The notes under the pieces are model-generated. The model did no database searches and was not told where the DNA came from. It worked only from the letters and a program-made list of their open reading frames with translations. Shown here one piece after another: positions 15,083-21,497 of a stretch of 24,354 nt of DNA (position 1 is its first letter; each line of letters opens with the position of its first letter). The DNA lies in contig DGEB01000051.1 in the NCBI GenBank assembly GCA_002385735.1, positions 1 through 24,354 on the forward strand. Direction: 5' to 3'. A program made the position numbers and the translations under genes. Source of the stretch: Peptococcaceae bacterium UBA3937 (GTDB taxonomy: Bacteria > Bacillota > Peptococcia > DRI-13 > DTU073).

Positions 15083-16429
15083 TTATTCACCACCTTTTAA
15101 TTCCTCGAGCAACTGCCAAAAACCGGGGAAAGATACATTTACCGCCTCGGCTCCTTCCAGCACCGTCTTTCCCTGGGCACCCAACGCCGCCACCGCTAGC
15201 GCCATGGCGATCCGGTGGTCGCCAAAACTCCGGCAGGAAACTCCTTTTAAAGCGTGTCCGCCGGAAATGCGCAGCCCGTCCGGCAGTTCCTCGATGCGTC
15301 CCCCCATCCGGGAAAGCCCTTCGGCAATCGCCGCCAGCCGGTTGCTTTCCTTGACCTTTAATTCCGCCGCATCCCGGATCTCCGTAACTCCCTCCGCAAA
15401 CAGCGCCGCCACCGCGAGTACGGGAATCTCGTCAATCAGGCGGGGAATCATGGCGCCGCCTAAGGAAATCCCTTTCAGACTGCTGCTTTCCACTTCAACG
15501 GTGCCGATTAATTCACCGGCGATTTTCTGCTTTTCCGTAATCCGAAGTTTTGCCCCCATCGCCTGCAGAGCCTCGATAATCCCATCCCGGGTCGGGTTTA
15601 ACCCTACCGACTTTATGGTGAGCTTGCCGTGGGGGGCAATCAAGGCCGCTACAAGCAAAAAAGCCGCTGAAGAAAGGTCCCCCGGAACAAGCACCCGTTG
15701 CGCCTTAAGCGTAGGAAATCCTTTGACTGCCACTTCCTTTTCGGTCCCCTTGCCGCTAGCTTCCAACTCCGCTCCAAAGGCCTTGAGCATTAGCTCGGTA
15801 TGATTACGCGAAGACCCCGGCTCAAGGACGACCGTCCAGCCCGGGGCATACAGACCGGCCAACAAGAGCGCTGATTTGACCTGGGCGCTGGCCAGCGGCA
15901 AACGGTAATAAAGGGCGTGCAGGTTCCCGCCGGTAATGGCTAAAGGAGCATATTTTCCTCCCTGACGACCAATGATCTGGGCGCCCATCTTCCGCAAGGG
16001 AACGGTAATCCGGTCCATCGGCCGTCGGCACAGGGATTCATCCCCGCTCATAAAAGACGTAAAGGATTGTCCGGCCAATATGCCGCTGAGTAGCCGCATG
16101 GTAGTTCCGGAATTACCGGCATCCAATACTTTCTCCGGTTCCTGTAGGCCGGATAAACATTTGCCTTCGATGGTCACCCTGGCGCTACCGTGCTCCTGCC
16201 TTCCTTCTTGCGTGGCCGCTTCTTCCACCCGGACCGGAACGCCCAAATGCCACAGACACTTTAATGTATGCAAACAATCATCCGCCACAAGGAATCCCTC
16301 GATTACGGTTGTCCCTTCGGCTAAAGCACCCAGCATGGCCGCCCGATGGGAAATGGATTTATCCCCCGGAACGCGGACGCTCCCCTTTATTTCAGCAACC
16401 GGCACGATTTCTTTTTTCAACCTGGCCAC
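15083..16429 (-). CDS. aroA: 3-phosphoshikimate 1-carboxyvinyltransferase (EPSP synthase)
   Basis: A 448-residue AroA, which transfers enolpyruvyl from PEP to shikimate-3-phosphate. It has GDKSISHRAAML (residues 22-33), LDAGNSGTTMRL, RPMDRI, the catalytic region PRLIDEIPVLAVAA, and RDAAELKVKESNRL. The start is GTG at 16429 with a modest GGAAAG; a nearby TTG is an alternative. It lies 28 bases below tyrA. Its substrate requires shikimate kinase, whose gene is not in the operon. Confidence 0.95.
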   Translation of the reverse strand: MARLKKEIVPVAEIKGSVRVPGDKSISHRAAMLGALAEGTTVIEGFLVADDCLHTLKCLWHLGVPVRVEEAATQEGRQEHGSARVTIEGKCLSGLQEPEKVLDAGNSGTTMRLLSGILAGQSFTSFMSGDESLCRRPMDRITVPLRKMGAQIIGRQGGKYAPLAITGGNLHALYYRLPLASAQVKSALLLAGLYAPGWTVVLEPGSSRNHTELMLKAFGAELEASGKGTEKEVAVKGFPTLKAQRVLVPGDLSSAAFLLVAALIAPHGKLTIKSVGLNPTRDGIIEALQAMGAKLRITEKQKIAGELIGTVEVESSSLKGISLGGAMIPRLIDEIPVLAVAALFAEGVTEIRDAAELKVKESNRLAAIAEGLSRMGGRIEELPDGLRISGGHALKGVSCRSFGDHRIAMALAVAALGAQGKTVLEGAEAVNVSFPGFWQLLEELKGGE

Positions 16430-16457
16430 CCCGACTTTCCATTATACATTTTTTACA

Positions 16458-17633
16458 TTATGGTAAAAAATACCGCACGGCATAGCCCTTGCCGGTTAAA
16501 ACCCGCACCGCTTCATCACAGGCTTCCTTACTTTCAAAGCCCAGGCGGACGGTGCCTTCAATCCCTTCCCGGACCGGCCGGATTTCGATATCACTGATAT
16601 TGATCCTTTTTTCCTTCAGTACCCCGGTGAGCTCCGCAAGAACCCCCGGCTCATCCGGTACGGTCACCGTCAGTTCAAAGACTTGCGGTAAAATCCCTTT
16701 CAACCCGACGGGCACCTGCTCCCGCCAACGCCTGGAGCGTTCCAGAATCTCCGCCAGCGCCACCTCGTCGTTTCCGGCCAAAGCTGTTTCGTACTCCGCC
16801 AGCACCTGCCGGAATTCACCCAATAAAACAAGGAGCGTTTCTTTATTCTGCAGCAGAATATCGCGCCATAAACCGCTGGGGCTGCCGGCAATCCTGGTCG
16901 TATCACGGAATCCTCCTGCCGCCAGAGCAAAAAACCCGCCTTCCTGCTCCTCCAGTTTTCCTACCGTATTGACCAGCGCGCCGGCCAAAAGGTGGGGCAA
17001 ATGACTGATGGCCGCCACCTTCCGGTCATGTTCGGCCGGAGAGAGCAGTCTAATCCGTGCCCCCAGTTTTTCCAAAAAGCTGCCGACCACCTGCACCGTT
17101 TCCATCGTAGTTTTCTCCGTAGGCGTCAACAGGTAAACAGCGTTTTCCAAAAGCTCCCCATGGGCTTGTCTAATCCCTGTTTTCTCCGAGCCGGCCATGG
17201 GATGGCCGCCCAGAAAGGACACCCCATCGGGCAAATGAGTCTCCATATACTTTACAAGCTTGGCTTTCGTACTGCCCGTATCCGTCACGGTCATCCCTGC
17301 CGAAAGGTAGGGAGACAACTGTTCACAAAGGCGGGGCATGTCCGGTACCGGAACGGCCAGAAAAACCAGCTGCGCATCGCACAGGGCTTCTTCAAGCTGC
17401 CGCAAAGTGCCGGCGGCATCCACAGCGCCCAGCCGCACCGCCTCCTCTGCCGTTTCCGGCCGCTGATCAATTCCCCAAACTAAAAGATCAGGCATTTTCC
17501 TTTTCATCGCCAGACCCAAGGAACCGCCGATCAAGCCCAGCCCAACGATGACGACCTTTTTGATCGCCCCAAGGCTTTGCTCACGAGAAGCGTGGCTTTC
17601 GCTTAAATTTGGCACCTGGTTAAGAACCTGCAT
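16458..17633 (-). CDS. tyrA: Prephenate dehydrogenase with C-terminal ACT domain
   Basis: About 391 residues. Prephenate dehydrogenase makes 4-hydroxyphenylpyruvate for tyrosine synthesis. The NAD site is VVIVGLGLIGGSLG; the catalytic region includes TDTGSTKAKL, GGHPMAGSE and AISHLPHLLA. The last 70 residues (VTVPDEPGVLAELTGVLKE...) form an ACT domain, likely for tyrosine feedback. ATG 17633 is preferred because AGGGG lies 8 bases before it; GTG 17642 is nearly on top of that site. It follows aroF by a few bases. No pheA is present in the window. Confidence 0.94.
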   Translation of the reverse strand: MQVLNQVPNLSESHASREQSLGAIKKVVIVGLGLIGGSLGLAMKRKMPDLLVWGIDQRPETAEEAVRLGAVDAAGTLRQLEEALCDAQLVFLAVPVPDMPRLCEQLSPYLSAGMTVTDTGSTKAKLVKYMETHLPDGVSFLGGHPMAGSEKTGIRQAHGELLENAVYLLTPTEKTTMETVQVVGSFLEKLGARIRLLSPAEHDRKVAAISHLPHLLAGALVNTVGKLEEQEGGFFALAAGGFRDTTRIAGSPSGLWRDILLQNKETLLVLLGEFRQVLAEYETALAGNDEVALAEILERSRRWREQVPVGLKGILPQVFELTVTVPDEPGVLAELTGVLKEKRINISDIEIRPVREGIEGTVRLGFESKEACDEAVRVLTGKGYAVRYFLP

Positions 17634-17644
17634 TTTTTCCACCC

Positions 17645-18661
17645 CTACAGGGTGCGCCCCATTACGGCCGCAATTTTCCCGATTTCTACTATGATATTGC
17701 TCAGCCTTTCCGGCTTGATGCTCTGAGGCCCGTCACAAATGGCTTCACCGGGCCGGGTATGCACTTCGATGATTAAACCGTCGACCCCGGCCGCTACGGC
17801 CGCCCGGGCCATCGGCTCCACTAAGGGCCATTTCCCGGTGCCATGGCTGGGATCCACAATCACCGGCAAATGGGTCAACTGTTTGAGAATCGGCACGGCG
17901 GAAAGGTCCAGCACATTCCGGGAATAGGTATCATCAAAGGAACGAATTCCCCGTTCGCACAGAATGACCTGGTGGTTCCCGCTTAACATAATATATTCCG
18001 CGGCCATCAGCCATTCATCAATGGTGGCGGCCATACCCCGTTTTAGCAGCACTGGTTTTTTCGCTTTCGCCACTTCCTTCAGGAGCGGAAAATTCTGCAT
18101 GTTTCTCGCCCCTATTTGCAAAATATCCGCGTACTGGGCTACCAACTCCACCTTTCGGGTGTCCATTACTTCCGTGACAATGGATAAACCGGTTTTTTCC
18201 CGGGCTTCCGCCAAATATTCCAGGCCCTTTTCCTCCATCCCCTGGAAGGCATAGGGCGAGGTCCGGGGCTTATAGGCGCCGCCCCGCAGGATTTTGGCGC
18301 CACTTTCCTTCACCATGAAAGCAATTTCCAGGAGTTGTTCCCGGCTTTCCACCGCACAGGGGCCCGCCATTACCTGCAGTTGGGGCCCGCCAATCGTCAA
18401 CTCCCCGACCCTGATGACGGTGTCCTCCCGGTGAAACTCCCGCCCGGCCAATTTATAGGGGGCCAAAATGGGGATGACCTTTTCCACCCCATCCAAGGCC
18501 TCGATGGCCATATTCACATTATCGGATTTTTCCCCGACCGCGCCGATTAGAATTTTCTCTACCCCACGGGATTCGTGAATCTGATAGCCGTTTTTTTTCA
18601 GCTTCTCTACTACTTTTTGGACCGCCTGTTCTCCGGCGTCCGGACGCATGACAATAATCAT
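17645..18661 (-). CDS. aroF: 3-deoxy-7-phosphoheptulonate synthase, type I-beta with regulatory N-terminus
   Basis: A 338-residue DAHP synthase, the entry enzyme of the shikimate pathway (PEP plus erythrose 4-phosphate). Residues 1-90 form a ferredoxin-like regulatory domain seen in type I-beta enzymes, where aromatic amino acids give feedback control. The barrel follows with MAGPCAVESREQ, ILRGGAYKPRTSPYAFQG, IGARNMQNF and VDPSHGTGKW. ATG 18661 follows GGAG at 9 bases. It is the first gene of the operon, below a 338-base leader that contains an intrinsic terminator, so control is likely by both feedback and transcript attenuation. Confidence 0.95.
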   Translation of the reverse strand: MIIVMRPDAGEQAVQKVVEKLKKNGYQIHESRGVEKILIGAVGEKSDNVNMAIEALDGVEKVIPILAPYKLAGREFHREDTVIRVGELTIGGPQLQVMAGPCAVESREQLLEIAFMVKESGAKILRGGAYKPRTSPYAFQGMEEKGLEYLAEAREKTGLSIVTEVMDTRKVELVAQYADILQIGARNMQNFPLLKEVAKAKKPVLLKRGMAATIDEWLMAAEYIMLSGNHQVILCERGIRSFDDTYSRNVLDLSAVPILKQLTHLPVIVDPSHGTGKWPLVEPMARAAVAAGVDGLIIEVHTRPGEAICDGPQSIKPERLSNIIVEIGKIAAVMGRTL

Positions 18662-18720
18662 TTTTTTCTTCTCCTTTCCTTAAACAACCTCACGGTTTAC
18701 GTAGGTTTGAAAAAGAGAAT

Positions 18721-18750
18721 TGAAAAAGGCACCAGAAGATCAGGTGCCTT
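18721..18750 (-). terminator. Intrinsic terminator inside the aroF leader
   Basis: On the minus strand AAGGCACC and GGTGCCTT form a perfect 8-bp stem with a 9-base loop (TGATCTTCT), ending in five T. It lies about 60 bases before the aroF ATG and after the operon promoter, so it must be bypassed for expression. Its loop can pair instead with AGAAGAT at 18760-18766. Confidence 0.88.
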
Positions 18751-18768
18751 CAATACTGCATCTTCTTC

Positions 18769-18784
18769 CTACCATCCTACCGTG
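18769..18784 (-). repeat. Second short octamer array (two units) next to the antiterminator segment
   Basis: Plus-strand CTACCATC CTACCGTG repeats the octamer seen at 18900-18950. In RNA it gives GGUAGGAUGGUAG directly 5' of AGAAGAU, the segment that can pair with the terminator loop. A protein bound here could control terminator folding. Confidence 0.6.
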
Positions 18785-18899
18785 ATCTTACTTCCCATTC
18801 CAAGTTTTCCCGGCAACCAAGGGGACTCTCCAGCCCCGCCTGCCCACTCTTTTGCAGTTTTAACGGTTCAACTGTTTTCTGTTGCCACCTTCTGCCCTG

Positions 18900-18950
18900 C
18901 TACCATCGTACCGTTCTACCATCCTACTATTCTACTATTATTCTACTATT
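18900..18950 (-). repeat. Tandem octamer array carrying UAG triplets in the aroF leader RNA
   Basis: Six degenerate units of plus-strand consensus CTACYATY: CTACCATC, GTACCGTT, CTACCATC, CTACTATT, CTACTATT, then ATT and CTACTATT. On the transcribed strand this is a series of (G)AUGGUAG / AAUAGUAG units, with UAG in all but one. Phase is 8 bases, broken once by three extra bases. Confidence 0.8.
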
Positions 18951-19005
18951 CACGATTCTTGCCTATTATTATATGCTTCTCCACTGCTCCTGCCACTTTT
19001 TATTC

Positions 19006-19034
19006 ATTATATGCAGTCCGTTCTGAAAAAGCAA
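19006..19034 (-). promoter_or_regulatory. Promoter of the aroF-tyrA-aroA-aroE-aroC-aroB operon
   Basis: On the minus strand TTGCTT (19029-19034), exactly 17 bases, perfect TATAAT (19006-19011). The transcript would start near 18999. No other strong promoter is seen down to aroB. Confidence 0.78.
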
Positions 19035-19076
19035 GATTTTTGCCGTAAATGATGAAAACTTTTCAAAAGCAATCGC

Positions 19077-20243
19077 TCAGGACTTTTGCTCCATCCTAAG
19101 TTTTTGCTCCGTATCGGAAGCGTCTTCCCGCTCCAGCAGCGACCAAAGGTGCTCCCACAGCAGCTTGCTGGAATGCGGGGAAGCCAGGTGGGCCGCCGCC
19201 GCGCTCATCCGCGCCAGCCTGACCTTATCCTCCCACAGAACCTGCAACTCGGGGATTAACTGCTCGCGCTTTTTAATCTTTACGGCTGCGCCCCGGTTTA
19301 AGAGGTAATCGGTATTCCGGTCTTCCTGCCCCGGCAAGGAAGAATAGATAACCAACGGCTTGCCCATCGCCATTACCTCTGCGGTAGTAACTCCGCCCGG
19401 TTTGGAAACCACGATATCACAAGCCGCAATCACCTCCGCCATATTCTCCACGTAGCCATACACCCGCAACCTGGGATTATCCCGTTTTTGCAAGCTTTCA
19501 TAAAGCCGCCGGTTTTTACCGGAAATCACCACTACTCCGTATTGCCCGGTTTCCAGAAGTTGCTTGGTGATCGTCTCGATTTTCCCCAGACCCAAACCAC
19601 CGCCCATGATCAACACCACCGGTTCACCGGCAAGCTGCAATTTCTGCCGTGCCGCCGCCATTTCGATGACCTGCCCGAACTGCATCCGGATGGGAATCCC
19701 CACCGGCTTAATTTTTCTAGCCTCAATTCCTTCCTGCAGCAAGGCATAATCCAAATCAGGCGAGGGAATGAAGTATAAATCCACGCCTGGACTGATCCAG
19801 ATGGGATGAATATGGTAATCGGTAACCGCCGACGCCAGAGGCACCTTAATCCGCCCTTTTTGTTTCATCGCCCCCAGCATACCGGTGGGAAAAGCATGGG
19901 AACAGATAATCACCTGCGGGTTGAATTCATTGATGAGCTGCTCCATTTTCGGGGAAAGGATTTTCGCGGAAATCCGGCTTATATCCACCAGCTTTTCTCC
20001 CCCCTCGGCCTGGTCGTATAAATAGCCCCAAACCTTGGGCGTAAGCCGGATTGTTTCCATATAGCTGCCCACCACGACTTTATTCAAAATGCTGTTGATG
20101 TAGCGAAAAGTGTCTATGATTTTCACTTCCGAACCCGGTGCCTCCACCGTAAGCCGTTCGGCAACCGCATGGGCCACCGAATCATGGCCGGCCCCAATCG
20201 ACACAGAAAAAATCAACGCTTTAATCGGATCCCTTTTCATCAT
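19077..20243 (-). CDS. GT28-family diacylglycerol glucosyltransferase / MGDG synthase-like
   Basis: A 388-residue protein of the MGDG synthase/UgtP group, which transfers a sugar from a UDP-sugar to diacylglycerol at the inner face of the membrane to make glycolipids. The N-terminal acceptor-side motif is FSVSIGAGHDSVAHAV; the C-terminal nucleotide-sugar site is VVSKPGGVTTAEVMAMGKP; GGGLGLGKIE is the linker glycine loop. ATG 20243 (followed by a second ATG) has GAGAGGA 9 bases upstream. It is probably monocistronic: a promoter lies at 20324-20352. Specificity (glucose or galactose, number of sugars added) cannot be read from sequence. Confidence 0.88.
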   Translation of the reverse strand: MMKRDPIKALIFSVSIGAGHDSVAHAVAERLTVEAPGSEVKIIDTFRYINSILNKVVVGSYMETIRLTPKVWGYLYDQAEGGEKLVDISRISAKILSPKMEQLINEFNPQVIICSHAFPTGMLGAMKQKGRIKVPLASAVTDYHIHPIWISPGVDLYFIPSPDLDYALLQEGIEARKIKPVGIPIRMQFGQVIEMAAARQKLQLAGEPVVLIMGGGLGLGKIETITKQLLETGQYGVVVISGKNRRLYESLQKRDNPRLRVYGYVENMAEVIAACDIVVSKPGGVTTAEVMAMGKPLVIYSSLPGQEDRNTDYLLNRGAAVKIKKREQLIPELQVLWEDKVRLARMSAAAAHLASPHSSKLLWEHLWSLLEREDASDTEQKLRMEQKS

Positions 20244-20323
20244 GCACGTTTATCCTCTCTTGATTTTTCTCCATGCCCTTCTTTCTCGCTGCAGTCTTGC
20301 TGTTTGTCTTTTCCTTTATAGAT

Positions 20324-20352
20324 ATTATAACTTGAGAGCCGCCCAATGGAAA
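20324..20352 (-). promoter_or_regulatory. Probable promoter for the glycosyltransferase
   Basis: On the minus strand a perfect TATAAT (20324-20329) with a weak TTTCCA at 17-base spacing (20347-20352), about 80 bases above the ATG. The -35 is poor. Confidence 0.5.
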
Positions 20353-20361
20353 CATTTAAAT

Positions 20362-20406
20362 TCAAAATTAAGCAGCCGCTCTTCGCCCGCTGCGAATCGC
20401 GACTGC
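20362..20406 (-). terminator. Terminator-like hairpin after mecA
   Basis: On the minus strand GCAGTCGC pairs with GCGGCTGC (one G-T), a symmetric GA/GA internal loop follows, then TTCGC with GCGAA around a 5-base loop. TTAATTTTG follows. The hairpin is strong but the T-run is imperfect. It is 57 bases past the mecA stop. Confidence 0.65.
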
Positions 20407-20462
20407 CTAATCCTCTTTGTTACTTTATCAAGTTCTTTTCCTTCACCGGAACAACAGTTTCT

Positions 20463-21068
20463 TTACCTAACCAGTCCGGCCAGATTAGTTACCGCTTCCC
20501 GCTGGATAATGGTTTGGCCGTGTTCCTTAAAGAAAACTTCATCTACCGGAATCCAATCAGCGTATTCCCCCAGAATGGCCGCGACGTCCTCAACCCCCAG
20601 AGGTAATGTATTCACCGCCAAATAATAGCCCTCCAGATACTTATACAAGGCACTCTTTTCCAGTAAGTCGGGGTCCAATCGATGACAGGCCTGGATGCAG
20701 GTTTCCAAATCGGCAAAACCCCAAACCTGGCCGGTTCCTCTTTCAAAACAGGGTTCTTCGTCAAAATCTTCTTCCTCGTCATGATGAGTAAAGGTGAAAA
20801 GATTGTTATCCGCACCCCTCGAATGAACCTTGGTCATGATAACTGCGATGCTGTCTACTGATAAAGGATACGCTTCCACCATGAGTTGTGAGTCTTCCTC
20901 GATCTGAAAACCACATTCATGATAAGCCATGTCAAGCAAGTCCTGAAACAGTTCCTGGGCTTTCGGGCCTATGGGCATAAATTCCCATTTTTTAAAGTCT
21001 CTTTCCTCTAAATCCTGATTGGTAATAATGATCTGGACCTTATCTTCGTTGATCTTCTTGATTTTCAT
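20463..21068 (-). CDS. mecA: Adaptor protein MecA
   Basis: A 201-residue MecA, the adaptor that delivers substrates to the ClpC chaperone-protease and helps assemble its hexamer; in Bacillus it controls competence and other regulators. The N-terminal substrate-binding domain MKIKKINEDKVQIIIT...DLEERDFKKWEFMP and KAQELFQDLLDMAYHECGF are typical. An acidic linker (EEEDFDEEP) leads to the C-terminal ClpC-binding domain, with FADLETCIQACHRL and SALYKYLEGYYLAV. ATG 21068 follows AGGAGGTGGG. It has a strong promoter at 21116-21143, and the upstream ACCTCC can pair with its ribosome site. clpC is not in the window. Confidence 0.93.
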   Translation of the reverse strand: MKIKKINEDKVQIIITNQDLEERDFKKWEFMPIGPKAQELFQDLLDMAYHECGFQIEEDSQLMVEAYPLSVDSIAVIMTKVHSRGADNNLFTFTHHDEEEDFDEEPCFERGTGQVWGFADLETCIQACHRLDPDLLEKSALYKYLEGYYLAVNTLPLGVEDVAAILGEYADWIPVDEVFFKEHGQTIIQREAVTNLAGLVR

Positions 21069-21115
21069 AAGCCCACCTCCTCTATCTCCTCTGGGTATGG
21101 AGGTAACGTAACACC

Positions 21116-21143
21116 ATTATAAAGTATAGAAAATAATTGTCAA
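21116..21143 (-). promoter_or_regulatory. Strong promoter for mecA
   Basis: On the minus strand perfect TTGACA (21138-21143) and perfect TATAAT (21116-21121) with a 16-base spacer. An overlapping TTGACC-16-TATACT is shifted six bases upstream. Confidence 0.88.
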
Positions 21144-21214
21144 GGGTCAACACCTTACTAATACTATTCGATTTTCCGGTAATAAATCCCTTTAGACAAT
21201 AAATAAAAAAGTCG

Positions 21215-21403
21215 TCACACCTCAGCGATGGCATCCGTAGGACAGTCCTCGATACTTTCCTTCACTTCGTCCTCCATCTCCACCGGCACTTCATCCTCCA
21301 CCGCCACGGCCTTGCCGTCGTCATCCCAGTCGTACACCTCCGGAACCAAACTGACGCAAGCACCACAAGCAATACATAGTTCAGGATCAACCCGCACTTT
21401 CAT
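21215..21403 (-). CDS. Single-cluster [4Fe-4S] ferredoxin
   Basis: A 62-residue acidic ferredoxin, a soluble low-potential electron carrier. Cluster ligands are C10-x2-C13-x2-C16 and C54-P. The usual fourth cysteine of the first motif is V20, so there is one cluster only, as in Thermotoga and Bacillus-type ferredoxins. ATG 21403 follows GGTGGG at 7 bases; an upstream ATG adds ten residues without a ribosome site. Its partners are not shown; the flavin/iron-sulfur pair at 7270-9592 is one possibility but is 12 kb away. No clear terminator follows before the mecA promoter. Confidence 0.93.
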   Translation of the reverse strand: MKVRVDPELCIACGACVSLVPEVYDWDDDGKAVAVEDEVPVEMEDEVKESIEDCPTDAIAEV

Positions 21404-21497
21404 AAGAAATCCCACCTTTCCATGTTCTATCATAGAAGGATTTCCGTGGAAAGGTCTTTTTATACCTCTTTGATTTTTTCGTCAGTCCTTTTTAGCC

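Larger units (their letters stand above)
18662..18999 (-). promoter_or_regulatory. Long structured leader of the aroF operon, candidate attenuator
   Basis: The 415-base gap between aroF and the upstream gene holds no ORF I can support. From the promoter at 19006-19034 the transcript would have about 338 untranslated bases. These contain tandem UAG octamers (18900-18950), a possible three-way junction (18812-18886), two more octamers (18769-18784), and a terminator (18721-18750), then about 60 bases to the start codon. A promoter plus a terminator before the first gene is the classical attenuation layout. No T-box or known riboswitch is recognised. The regulator is unknown; TRAP is a candidate. 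Confidence 0.65.

Noticed and set aside
14961..15803. A 280-codon plus-strand open frame across aroE and aroA
   Set aside because: It is antisense to both enzymes; serine/proline-rich translation is a by-product of their codon use.
16430..16457. Internal promoter with TATAAT before aroA
   Set aside because: The -10 is good but the -35 at 17 bases is TTTTTA; the operon is otherwise continuous, so it is not called.
18870..18892. T-box riboswitch in the aroF leader
   Set aside because: AAGGTGGCAAC resembles the T-box core, but I find no Stem I with a specifier loop, and the terminator does not pair with this segment in the T-box manner.
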